A DNA stretch of 64,000 nucleotides. Source: an uncultured Sphingomonadaceae bacterium. GTDB lineage: Bacteria; Pseudomonadota; Alphaproteobacteria; Sphingomonadales; Sphingomonadaceae. This document shows positions 7,469 through 15,511 of this stretch, piece by piece. The notes beneath the pieces were generated by a model. That model ran no database searches. It worked only from the letters and a program-made list of their open reading frames with translations, and had not been told where the DNA came from. Position 1 is the stretch's first letter; the number at the start of each line of letters is the position of its first letter. The stretch lies in NCBI GenBank assembly GCA_947493955.1, contig CANLSQ010000001.1, positions 1,860,001 through 1,924,000 of the forward strand, given 5' to 3'. The position numbers and the translations under genes are program-made.

Positions 7469-9133
7469 ATGACAAAAGACGCTCCAGCAAAAAGAACCGG
7501 CGCACAGGTTCTGGTGGATCAACTGGTGATTCAGGGCACCGACAGGATATTCACCGTCCCCGGTGAAAGCTTCCTTTCCGTTCTCGACGCGCTGCATGAT
7601 TGCGGCACCATTGAAACCGTTTCCACGCGTCAGGATGGCAGCGCCGCTTTCATGGCAGAGGCTGACGGCAAGCTGACCGGACGCCCCGGCATCGCCTTTG
7701 TCACCCGTGGCCCCGGTGCGACCAATGCGAGTATCGGCGTTCATACCGCGATGCAGGACAGCACACCGATGATTCTGTTTATCGGCGATGTCGCGCGTGA
7801 TGATCGGGATCGAGAGGGCTTCCAGGAGGTCGATTTCACTGCCATGTTCACCCCGCTCGCCAAATGGGCGGCGCGGATCGACAATGCCGCGCGGATCCCG
7901 GAATATATCGCGAGGGCCTTTGACACGGCCAGTTCCGGGCGCCCCGGCCCTGTAGTGCTGAGCCTGCCCGAAGATATGCTGCGCGATGTTGTTGAAACAC
8001 TCGACCGACCAAAAGTGGTCGCACCAGTACAACCAATGTGCGCCAATGCGATGACCACGCTCACCGATTTGCTGCGCGATGCCACCGACCCGATTGCGAT
8101 TATCGGCGGGGCCGGCTGGTGTGCCAGCGCGCGAGAAAATTTTGCAACCTATGCTGAGCGGATTGGATTGCCGGTCGCCTGCGCATTCCGGCGGCAGGAT
8201 AATTATCCCAATACCAGCCCGGTCTATGCCGGCAACCTCGGCTACGGTCCCAATCCCAAACTTGTCGAGCGGGTCAAGGCCGCTGATCTCGTCATCGCAG
8301 TCGGTGCCCGGCTCGGCGAGGCAACCACCGATGGTTATACGCTGATCACGCCGGACCATCCCGATCAGACACTCGTCCATATCCATCCCGATCCAGACGA
8401 ACTCAACCATGTCTATCGCATCGATCTGCCGATCTGCGCGGAGATGCACGAATTTGCCGAACAGGCGGCGCTCTGGGAAGATGACCTGCTAAGTTTCGAC
8501 GCTGGCAAATCTGCCCATGCCGACTATCAGCAATGGACAACGGTGAAACCCACCGATGCGAAACTCGATCTCGGTCCCTGCGTTGCGGCGATGCAGGACA
8601 TGCTGCCTGCCGACGCGATTATCTGCAATGGCGCGGGCAATTTCTCCGGTTGGTGGCATCGTTACTGGACCTATGGCAATTTTCCCAGCCAGCTGGCTCC
8701 GACATCCGGCGCAATGGGCTATGGCGTGCCCGCCTCAATCGCGGCAGCCCTTCGCTTCCCCGAGCGTGTCTCAGTGGTGATTGCAGGCGACGGCGATTTC
8801 ATGATGAACGGTCAGGAACTTGCAACAGCGGTCCAATATGATGCCAACCTGCTTGTACTGGTCATCGACAATGGCAGCTTCGGTACCATCCGCCTGCACC
8901 AGGAACGCGAATATCCCGCAAGGCTGTCCGCCACATCCCTGCAAAACCCGGATTTTGCAATGCTCGCGAAAGCCTATGGCGGATGGAGTGCGACAGTCGA
9001 GAGTACAGACCAATTTGCCCCGGCTCTGGAACAGGCCATGCAGCACAAAGGCCTGCGCCTGCTGCATCTGAAGACTGAAGTGGAATTTCTGACCGCCGCC
9101 GGCGCCACGGTCAGCGGACTGCGAAACAAATAG
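7469..9133 (+). CDS. Thiamine-diphosphate enzyme, acetolactate-synthase-like, reaction unknown
   Basis: 554 residues with the three-domain layout of ThDP decarboxylases/carboligases: N-terminal pyrimidine-binding domain (FTVPGESF, FVTRGPGATNASIGVHTAMQ), central domain, and C-terminal pyrophosphate domain with GDGDFMMN and IDNGSFGTIRLHQE supplying the Mg ligands. The residue aligned with the cofactor-activating Glu (usually R-x-E-G-G/A) is Asp56 in STRQDGSAAF. It follows an aldehyde dehydrogenase by 10 bp, so a 2-oxo-acid decarboxylase or 2-hydroxyacyl lyase role would fit. It is unlikely to be the biosynthetic acetolactate synthase because no small subunit gene is near. Confidence 0.88.
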   Translation: MTKDAPAKRTGAQVLVDQLVIQGTDRIFTVPGESFLSVLDALHDCGTIETVSTRQDGSAAFMAEADGKLTGRPGIAFVTRGPGATNASIGVHTAMQDSTPMILFIGDVARDDRDREGFQEVDFTAMFTPLAKWAARIDNAARIPEYIARAFDTASSGRPGPVVLSLPEDMLRDVVETLDRPKVVAPVQPMCANAMTTLTDLLRDATDPIAIIGGAGWCASARENFATYAERIGLPVACAFRRQDNYPNTSPVYAGNLGYGPNPKLVERVKAADLVIAVGARLGEATTDGYTLITPDHPDQTLVHIHPDPDELNHVYRIDLPICAEMHEFAEQAALWEDDLLSFDAGKSAHADYQQWTTVKPTDAKLDLGPCVAAMQDMLPADAIICNGAGNFSGWWHRYWTYGNFPSQLAPTSGAMGYGVPASIAAALRFPERVSVVIAGDGDFMMNGQELATAVQYDANLLVLVIDNGSFGTIRLHQEREYPARLSATSLQNPDFAMLAKAYGGWSATVESTDQFAPALEQAMQHKGLRLLHLKTEVEFLTAAGATVSGLRNK

Positions 9134-9213
9134 AGGCCGGTTGTAACATCGGCCGCTTCAAAAGCGAATATGGCCTGTTAGCGCTCTGATATTTGATCAA
9201 AGGAATTCATTAA

Positions 9214-9717
9214 ATGAAACCTCTTTCGCCGCTGCTGATCGCGGGCATGTTATTGGCATCTCCTGCTCTGGCTCAGACCGAAGCCGCTTCACAGGCGGAA
9301 GCTGCAACACTTGACCTCAATCATATCGGTTTTGCTGTGACGAAGCTCGACGATACGGCGTCCTTCTTTGTCGACACGCTGGGATGGAAACCGGCGGGCG
9401 GACGTCCGGAATATCCCGCAAAATTTGTCACTAACGGAAAAATGTTTGTCACCCTGTGGCAGGTCACTGACTCGGCCAAGGCCGTCACCTTTGACCGCAA
9501 GAATAATGTCGGCCTGCATCATATGGCGATCACTGTGCGCGATTTACCTACGCTGCATGATCTGCATCGCAAATTTGTTGCGCATGAGGATGTGGTCGTT
9601 GAATTTGCACCAGAATTTCTGGGCGATGGCCCCACAACCCATATGATGATCCGTGAACCATCAGGGTTGCGGCTGGAATTTATTGTTCCAGCAAACCGGA
9701 TCAAACCAAAGAACTAG
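9214..9717 (+). CDS. Exported VOC (glyoxalase/bleomycin-resistance fold) protein
   Basis: 167 residues: a clear signal peptide (MKPLSPLLIAGMLLASPALA-QT), a short Ala/Gln linker, then one VOC unit from LDLNHIGFAVTKLDDTASFF to MIREPSGLRLEFIVP. Putative metal ligands are His in LNHIGF, His in LHHMAITV and Glu in LEFIVP, in the usual pattern. Most VOC enzymes are cytoplasmic, so export is noteworthy. Ribosome site AAGGAATTCATTAA. It lies 80 bp after the ThDP enzyme and may share its transcript. Function unknown: lyase, isomerase, dioxygenase or binding protein are all possible. Confidence 0.85.
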   Translation: MKPLSPLLIAGMLLASPALAQTEAASQAEAATLDLNHIGFAVTKLDDTASFFVDTLGWKPAGGRPEYPAKFVTNGKMFVTLWQVTDSAKAVTFDRKNNVGLHHMAITVRDLPTLHDLHRKFVAHEDVVVEFAPEFLGDGPTTHMMIREPSGLRLEFIVPANRIKPKN

Positions 9718-9781
9718 GATTTTTGGGCGAAAATTTGGCGTCGGCGTCAAATTGTGTCCGCGCAATCTTGCCCGCAATGAC

Positions 9782-10189
9782 TCAGGTCGCCATCGCCAAT
9801 ATGGCATCCCATTCCGCCTTGGTCACAGGCGCTACCGACAGGCGCGTCTGACGAATAATCGCCAAATTGGCGAGCTTCGGGTTTTGTTTCATTTCTTTCA
9901 GCGGCACGGCTTTGTCCAGCTTGCGAATCGGCTTCACCTTCACCGCGATCCAGCGCCCGGTATCATCGAACGGATCCGGGAATTGTTCTTCGCTGACTTC
10001 CATTATTCCGACAATTTCCAGCCCCTGGCGCGAGTGATAGAAAAAGACCTGATCCCCGATCTTCATCTTTTTCATATTGTTGCTGGCTTGCGCATTTTTA
10101 ACGCCGTCCCAGGTGCCTTCTTTTTCCGCGATCAGATCATCCCAACCATATTCATCGGGCTCTGATTTCATCAACCAATATTGTGCCAT
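9782..10189 (-). CDS. EVE domain-containing protein
   Basis: 135 residues made of a single EVE domain (PUA-like fold): YWLMKSEPDEYGWDDL at the N-terminus, GTWDGVKNAQASNNMKKMKIGD, then VFFYHSRQGLEIVGIMEV. EVE proteins are small reader modules proposed to bind modified bases in RNA or DNA. Full length for the family. It converges on the exported VOC gene and has no obvious operon partner. Confidence 0.93.
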   Translation of the reverse strand: MAQYWLMKSEPDEYGWDDLIAEKEGTWDGVKNAQASNNMKKMKIGDQVFFYHSRQGLEIVGIMEVSEEQFPDPFDDTGRWIAVKVKPIRKLDKAVPLKEMKQNPKLANLAIIRQTRLSVAPVTKAEWDAILAMAT

Positions 10190-10241
10190 GTATCGGCTCC
10201 TTCTTCACAAGACAGCCTATCAACAATCCTGCCAAAGCCAA

Positions 10242-10273
10242 CAAAAAAGGCCCCGCCGCAGGGCGAGGCCTTT
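10242..10273 (-). terminator. Rho-independent terminator after the fasciclin gene
   Basis: A GC-rich hairpin (AAAGGCC...GGCCTTT outer stem, CGCC/GGCG inner stem) precedes six T on the minus strand, about 22 bp beyond the stop of the fasciclin lipoprotein gene. Confidence 0.85.
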
Positions 10274-10294
10274 CAAGATTTGTTCGGTTTTATT

Positions 10295-10852
10295 TTAACC
10301 GGGCATCACGACCGTATCGATGGCGTGAATAACACCATTGGTCGCATCCACATCAGCCAGAGTGACTGTTGATTTTGCGCCGGTTGCATCTTCCAAAATG
10401 ACTTTCTGACCTTCTAGAGACGCTTTCAGCTTAGCGCCCTGTACAGTGGTCAATGTTGCAGTGCCATCGCCGTCTGCAATAGCCTTGGCCACATCGGCTG
10501 CGGTCATCTTGCCGGAAATGACATGATAGTTCAGCAAAGCTGCAAGGTCGTCTTTCTTTTCTGGGGATAGCAAAGCACTCAGCTCTGCCGGATCGACCTT
10601 GTTAAAGGCTTCGTTGGTTGGCGCGAACACCGTGAACGGTCCCTCGCCGGACAGGGTTTTGCCCAATTCAGCGGCCGTCATTGCCACAACCAAAGTCGAC
10701 AAGTCTGATTTATTTTGTGCAACACCAACAATATCGGTCGGTTCTGCAGGTTCCACCACTGCGACCTCTTCGGGTTCCGCAGCCTGCTCGCCGCAAGCAA
10801 CTAGAGAAATGGAGGCTGCACTAGCCAGGAGGAATTTAGAAATATTACGCAC
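10295..10852 (-). CDS. Fasciclin (FAS1) domain lipoprotein
   Basis: 185 residues. The signal sequence ends in lipobox LVAC (Cys20), followed by an acidic Glu/Val/Pro linker and one FAS1 domain from DIVGVAQNKSDLSTLVVAMTA to the C-terminus. FAS1 H1 (GPFTVFAPTNEAF) and H2 (NGVIHAIDTVVMP) motifs are both present, as is the YHV core. FAS1 proteins are adhesion or envelope proteins; a bacterial enzymatic role is not established. Single gene with its own terminator. Confidence 0.93.
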   Translation of the reverse strand: MRNISKFLLASAASISLVACGEQAAEPEEVAVVEPAEPTDIVGVAQNKSDLSTLVVAMTAAELGKTLSGEGPFTVFAPTNEAFNKVDPAELSALLSPEKKDDLAALLNYHVISGKMTAADVAKAIADGDGTATLTTVQGAKLKASLEGQKVILEDATGAKSTVTLADVDATNGVIHAIDTVVMPG

Positions 10853-10966
10853 AATGGTCCTTTCACTAATAAGTCCCCCATTTTAGCTGAAAGCCCGCAC
10901 GGCAGGGTGGGGACAGATCCCCGCCATGTAAGGTATTTATCGATGAGTAGAGTGTTAACTGGGGAC

Positions 10967-11740
10967 TTAACGATGCTCCATGAACATGAAATCGCGATCA
11001 AAACTTTTCATATGCGCACCGCCGTCGACAAACAATATCTGACCTGTAACACTGCCCGCCCCGGCCAGATAACGCACTGCCGCAGCAATGTCATCGGGTG
11101 AGGAAAGCCGTTGCAACGGCATATTGGTCGCCAAGCGGTCCATCTGGTCTTCGCTATAATCCTCAGTCTCCAACGTCAACCCGGGAGCCACACCATTTAC
11201 ACGCAATTTGTCAGCACAGGCGACTGCCAGACTTCGCACAGATTCGGCCAAAGCCTGTTTTGACAATGTATAGCTCAGCTGATCGCCATTGGGATTGCGA
11301 ACACGTTGATCGACAATATTGACAACCGCTGCCCGCTCTCCCTCTGGCACTTGGCGTGCCAGCAAGGTGGTCAGCATGGTTGGCGCCATCATGTTGATCT
11401 TCATGTGGCTTTCAAGCGATTGACCGTTCAGGCTGCTGACATCGTCATATTCAAACAGGGATGCATTGTTCACCAGCAAGTCCGGCATCCGCCCGAAATT
11501 CTCACCGACGGCGCCCAGTAACCCGGCCGCCGCACCATCATCGCTGAAATCCGCAACAAAGCCTTCCCAGTGGGTATCATTGCGCTCAAGAGCTTTCTTA
11601 AGCCCGTCATCCGGCTTTGCATCGCTATGGCCATGAAGCGCAAGCGCATAGCCCGCATCCGCCAGTTCAGCCGCAATATAGGCGCCCAGACGGCGAACAC
11701 CGCCAGTGACCAGTGCCAACTTCACCGCGCTGTCACTCAT
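10967..11740 (-). CDS. SDR oxidoreductase of the pteridine reductase (FolM/PTR1) type
   Basis: 257 residues. The nucleotide motif is TGGVRRLG rather than the usual TGxxxGxG, a hallmark of the PTR1/FolM branch that prefers NADPH. NNAS is present. The catalytic block reads NIVDQRVRNPNGDQLSYTLSKQAL, with Asp, Tyr and Lys spaced as in pteridine reductase (Asp replacing the classical Ser). Its start overlaps the stop of folB by ATGA, so reduction of a dihydropterin or dihydrofolate is the likely job. The exact pterin substrate is inference. Confidence 0.85.
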   Translation of the reverse strand: MSDSAVKLALVTGGVRRLGAYIAAELADAGYALALHGHSDAKPDDGLKKALERNDTHWEGFVADFSDDGAAAGLLGAVGENFGRMPDLLVNNASLFEYDDVSSLNGQSLESHMKINMMAPTMLTTLLARQVPEGERAAVVNIVDQRVRNPNGDQLSYTLSKQALAESVRSLAVACADKLRVNGVAPGLTLETEDYSEDQMDRLATNMPLQRLSSPDDIAAAVRYLAGAGSVTGQILFVDGGAHMKSFDRDFMFMEHR

Positions 11741-12108
11741 TTACGCGCCCGGGACAAAGTGATCCCGATTGCTTCTCCCTTTTCAGAGATCAGCAATTTT
11801 ACTATTTTCACGGTAACCCGCAACACGCTCTCATCCTGCAAAAACAGAGTTTCGATAATATGATCCGCCACCGCTTCAATCAGCTTGAAATGCACGCCTT
11901 CCGGCAAAGCGGTGGTGGCGGCGTCCTTCAGGTCCATATAGTTTTTGGAGCTTTCAAGCGGTGTGTCCGCTTCATAGCGTTCCTGAATTTTCAAATCTGC
12001 CGCGATGGAAATACGCAAAGGTTGCGGCAAATGGGTCTCTTCGGAATAGATGCCGGTCAGGACATCGACCTCCAGATCATTGACCTCTAATGTAAGTGTA
12101 TCTGTCAT
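11737..12108 (-). CDS. folB: Dihydroneopterin aldolase
   Basis: 123 residues. Cleaves 7,8-dihydroneopterin to the hydroxymethyl pterin in folate synthesis. FolB features are LEVNDLEVDVLTGIYSEE at the N-terminus, the conserved Tyr in NYMDLKDA, Glu in FKLIEAVADHI and Lys in VTVKIVKL. Length is standard. It is the first gene of a coupled pair with the pteridine-reductase-like SDR; the next pathway enzyme, folK, is far away near 47.3 kb. Confidence 0.9.
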   Translation of the reverse strand: MTDTLTLEVNDLEVDVLTGIYSEETHLPQPLRISIAADLKIQERYEADTPLESSKNYMDLKDAATTALPEGVHFKLIEAVADHIIETLFLQDESVLRVTVKIVKLLISEKGEAIGITLSRARK

Positions 12109-12187
12109 AATATGTCTTCACCATGTTGCGGCCCTATTGGCAAGCCATGCAGCCGCTTTGTTTAATCTGGCTGGCTGCTGAGAGCTT

Positions 12188-13072
12188 CTATCTGGACCAC
12201 CGCGCATAGATTGCTGTTGGCAGCAGCAGACCGCGTGCTTCTTCCCTTACCGCAAGGTCGCCAACCTCTATCGTGCCGCCCAAATGAGCCAGCTTCTCTT
12301 CAAGGAGCGAGCCGAGCGCGAGAGCGGACATACGTACCGCGTAGACGGTCAGGAACAGGCACTTGCTATTCTCATCCAGCAGCTTGCCGCAGCTCTCGAT
12401 TAGCGGAGCCAAATCTTCCTCGAGCCGCCAGATTTCACCATCCGGCCCGCGGCCATATTTGGGTGGGTCGAGAAGGATCGCGTCATAGCGTCGCTCGCGC
12501 CGCACTTCTCTTGCGGCAAATTTCGCCGCATCATCGATAATCCAGCGCACCGGACGTTCCGACATGCCAGAAAGAGCCGCATTATCCCGCGCCGCTGACA
12601 CCGATTTCTTGGATGCATCGACATGAACCAGCTTTGCGCCGGCCGCGGATAGAGCCAGCGTGCCGACACCGGTGTAGCCAAAGAGATTAAGCGCTTGCGC
12701 TTCCTCAACGCCTTCCAGATTGGAACGGATCCAGCGCCACACCGGGTCCATATCCGGGAAATAGGCGAGATGGCGAAACGGTGTGCATTGGGCGGTAAAA
12801 GTGACCTCTTCCCAAGTGAGCGGCCATCCTTCTTTGGGAACAGGTCGATTGAAATGCCAGCGCCCGCCGCCGTCATCATCCGAAGCCGGAATAAACTCGC
12901 CATCCGCCTGCCATTCATCCTGCGCAGGCGACCACATCGCCTGCGGTTCGGGGCGAATGAACCGATAATCGCCATAGCGTTCCAGCTTGCGGCCATGGCC
13001 ACTATCGATCAGCGCATAGTCGCTGCGCGGATCGCTGATCATCACGCCGGGCCTTGACGCCGCCTCAACCAT
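12188..13072 (-). CDS. Class I SAM-dependent methyltransferase (RlmI/RlmK-like)
   Basis: 294 residues. The SAM motif NLFGYTGVGTLALSAAGA sits near residues 124-141, then VDASKKSV (motif II) and the LDPPKYGRGPDG substrate motif, a DPPKYG form typical of 23S rRNA cytosine methyltransferases of the RlmI/RlmK group. The PUA domain of RlmI is not evident, so target assignment is open. The start codon overlaps the thrC stop by 8 bp, suggesting translational coupling. Confidence 0.88.
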   Translation of the reverse strand: MVEAASRPGVMISDPRSDYALIDSGHGRKLERYGDYRFIRPEPQAMWSPAQDEWQADGEFIPASDDDGGGRWHFNRPVPKEGWPLTWEEVTFTAQCTPFRHLAYFPDMDPVWRWIRSNLEGVEEAQALNLFGYTGVGTLALSAAGAKLVHVDASKKSVSAARDNAALSGMSERPVRWIIDDAAKFAAREVRRERRYDAILLDPPKYGRGPDGEIWRLEEDLAPLIESCGKLLDENSKCLFLTVYAVRMSALALGSLLEEKLAHLGGTIEVGDLAVREEARGLLLPTAIYARWSR

Positions 13073-14468
13073 CGGCAGGTGTTGCTTTGCCGGTCACAAA
13101 TGCCTTAACCGCATCATAATCTCCCGGCAGTTTGTCGCATGCCTCTTCCCGGTCAAACAAATCGCCAATCCGGCGCGGCAAGATCGGGCGCGTGCCGGTG
13201 GCCCGCTCCACCGCTTCGCGAAACTTTGCGGGATGAGCGGTGGCCAATGTCACAACCGGCACGGACGGATCAATATCGCTTGCCCGTGCTGCGGCCAGAC
13301 CGATCGCAGTATGCGGATCAATAACCTGCCCCGCCTCTTCCTGTGCCCTGCTCATCGCCAAGGTCATGCTATCGGGGTCGACTCGCTGGCTGGTGAAGAG
13401 CGATGCCGCCTTTGCCCGCATGTCCGGATCGATCTGCATGTCACGCGTCTCTTCAAACGCTTTCATCCGGGCCGCAGTTTTGGCGCCGTCACGACCTTCA
13501 AGGTCGAACAACAACCGTTCAAAATTGCTGCTGATCTGAATATCCATCGATGGCGCAGCTGTTGGCGTTACTGTTCCAGCAGAATAATCACCCGCACTCA
13601 AAGCGCGGTGGAGAATGTCATTCACGTTGGTTGCGACTATCAGCCGTTCCACCGGCAATCCCATTTGCGCGGCCACGTAACCGGCAAACACATCGCCAAA
13701 GTTGCCCGTCGGTACAGAGAATGCCACTTTCCGGTGCGGTGCTCCCAATTGCGAGGCTGCATAGAAATAATAAACAATCTGCGCCATCAGCCGCGCCCAG
13801 TTGATCGAGTTCACCGCAGAAATGGCAAACCGGTCGGTCACCTCGGTATCGGCAAACATTCGCTTCACCATTGCCTGTGCATCATCGAAGCTGCCGTCAA
13901 TGGCGATATTGTGAACATTGGGTGCCAGCACTGTCGTCATTTGGCGCCGCTGTACATCCGATATGCGTCCATCGGGATGGAGCATGAAGATATCAACCTT
14001 TTCCCGTCCAGCCAGCGCATCAATGGCCGCCGATCCGGTGTCACCCGATGTTGCCCCCACAACTGTCAGATGTCTGTCCTGCCGGGCCAAGAAAGTCTCG
14101 AACAACAGCCCGAGCAATTGCAGCGCCACATCCTTGAATGCCAATGTTGGCCCATGGAACAGCTCCAGCAGCCAATGTTGTCCATCCAGCTGTACCAGAG
14201 GTGTCACGGCTTTGTGCGCGAAACGGCCATATGCCTTTTCACACAAATCGCGCAGTTCCTCCTCGGTCAGCACATCGCCGATGAACGGCCGCATCACACG
14301 AACGGCAATTTCCGAATAGGGAAGCGCGGCCATGTCGGCAATTTCCGCTTCGGTCAGTTTGGGCCAATGAGTCGGCACATAAAGGCCGCCGTCACCAGCC
14401 AGACCAGCAAGTGTCACCTGTTCAAAATTCAGCGGCTGTGCACCGCCGCGGGTTGAGATATATTCCAT
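13065..14468 (-). CDS. thrC: Threonine synthase
   Basis: 467 residues from MEYISTRGGAQPLNFEQVTL, the usual family start; a TTG 13 codons upstream only lengthens the frame. PLP enzyme converting O-phosphohomoserine to threonine. PLP Lys is in the HGPTLAFKDVALQLLG motif; GATSGDTGSAAIDAL and the phosphate-loop-like SVPTGNFGDVFAGY are present. It lies 42 bp after the SURF1 gene at the tail of the oxidase cluster and is followed by the methyltransferase. Confidence 0.96.
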   Translation of the reverse strand: MEYISTRGGAQPLNFEQVTLAGLAGDGGLYVPTHWPKLTEAEIADMAALPYSEIAVRVMRPFIGDVLTEEELRDLCEKAYGRFAHKAVTPLVQLDGQHWLLELFHGPTLAFKDVALQLLGLLFETFLARQDRHLTVVGATSGDTGSAAIDALAGREKVDIFMLHPDGRISDVQRRQMTTVLAPNVHNIAIDGSFDDAQAMVKRMFADTEVTDRFAISAVNSINWARLMAQIVYYFYAASQLGAPHRKVAFSVPTGNFGDVFAGYVAAQMGLPVERLIVATNVNDILHRALSAGDYSAGTVTPTAAPSMDIQISSNFERLLFDLEGRDGAKTAARMKAFEETRDMQIDPDMRAKAASLFTSQRVDPDSMTLAMSRAQEEAGQVIDPHTAIGLAAARASDIDPSVPVVTLATAHPAKFREAVERATGTRPILPRRIGDLFDREEACDKLPGDYDAVKAFVTGKATPADG

Positions 14469-14510
14469 GATGGCCAGCGGGTTAGCGGCCTCATTCGCCA
14501 AGGGCAAGTT

Positions 14511-15101
14511 TTAAGCTTGGTTGGCGGCCTTGTTGCGCCCTCTGAGAGCCAGAAAATAGATGACCAGTGCTATACCGGCAAACAGAAACCATTGAACCGC
14601 ATAGGCCATATGATTGTTGGGAACATCGTCTGTTGATGGCTCCTGACTTTTTTGCAATCCAGCCACCGGCTCGCTGGCAACAAGGCGCACCATATATTGG
14701 CTATCCGGCGCGACAATGCCGTCGACCGGGCCGCCTCCCCATTCCGGATCCTCCGGTGATTTGGACCAGCCAGCAACAATATGCGCCCCAGGCCCCTCGC
14801 CTCCCGATGTTTTGCAATGCGCAATATGGGCCCAGCCCGCCTGACCATTGGCGTTGCGGCCGCTAACCGCTCGCCAATCGAGAACCTCCAGACAATTTAC
14901 CGATGATCGGCGAAAATAGGATGGGTCATCTTCAACAGGAACCGCGGGATAGCTAATGGCGGGTTTATCACGCGCCGCTTCATAACTTGCCAGCAGGCTG
15001 TTTTTCCAGTCAGCGCGCTGTAACTGCCAAACGCCTAGTCCTGCCATAGTCGCCACCGCGGCCAGCATCAGGACTGTGCCTATGATTGGCAGGCCTTTCA
15101 T
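14511..15101 (-). CDS. SURF1-family cytochrome oxidase assembly protein
   Basis: 196 residues with two membrane segments, one at each end (residues about 5-22 and 170-188), and a periplasmic loop between, the SURF1 topology. GLGVWQLQRADWKNSLL at the N-terminal helix and NNHMAYAVQWFLFAGIALVIYF at the C-terminal one are family hallmarks. SURF1 aids haem a insertion into subunit I. Its start overlaps the DUF983 stop by 4 nt. Confidence 0.93.
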   Translation of the reverse strand: MKGLPIIGTVLMLAAVATMAGLGVWQLQRADWKNSLLASYEAARDKPAISYPAVPVEDDPSYFRRSSVNCLEVLDWRAVSGRNANGQAGWAHIAHCKTSGGEGPGAHIVAGWSKSPEDPEWGGGPVDGIVAPDSQYMVRLVASEPVAGLQKSQEPSTDDVPNNHMAYAVQWFLFAGIALVIYFLALRGRNKAANQA

Positions 15102-15490
15102 TTCTCAACACCGTCATCGATACTGCCCTCACGGGCCTGATTGCGATGTTCCAAAATCAGCAATACTCCCTTGGATATTCTGAGAGAGCCCACAACAGCA
15201 GCGATAGTGAGCGGAACCCACAACAGCACATGAAGCCACATCGGTGGATAATAGTTAAGCTCCACGATCAATGCCAACGCCAGCACTACCCCTCCGACAA
15301 TCAATGTCAAAAAGGCGGCCGGGCCATCACCGACATTATACTTGTCGTAATCCAGTCCACACGCGCGGCATTTTTCCGCAAACGCAGTCACACTGCGAAA
15401 CAAGGTTTTCTGACCGCAATGGGGGCAGAGTCCAAAAAGGGCAGCGGGAAAAACATCCGGCTGCCCTTTTGAGTTTTCGGTATCCGTCAA
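15098..15490 (-). CDS. DUF983 membrane protein of the oxidase cluster
   Basis: 130 residues. An N-terminal zinc-ribbon-like motif (CPHCG...CRACG, residues about 22-45) is followed by two membrane helices (about 57-77 and 83-103). DUF983 proteins occur in alphaproteobacterial cytochrome oxidase clusters between ctaE and SURF1, exactly as here. Biochemical role unknown; metal or haem handling in assembly is inference. ATGA coupling to SURF1 downstream. Confidence 0.9.
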   Translation of the reverse strand: MTDTENSKGQPDVFPAALFGLCPHCGQKTLFRSVTAFAEKCRACGLDYDKYNVGDGPAAFLTLIVGGVVLALALIVELNYYPPMWLHVLLWVPLTIAAVVGSLRISKGVLLILEHRNQAREGSIDDGVEK

Positions 15491-15511
15491 AAAACTGTCC
15501 CAAAAAATGTC

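Noticed and set aside
7346-8449. 367-codon minus-strand frame opposite the ThDP enzyme
   Set aside because: Antisense shadow of a gene with clear motifs.
13233-14456. 407-codon plus-strand frame opposite thrC
   Set aside because: Antisense shadow; Cys/His/Arg-rich translation without motifs.
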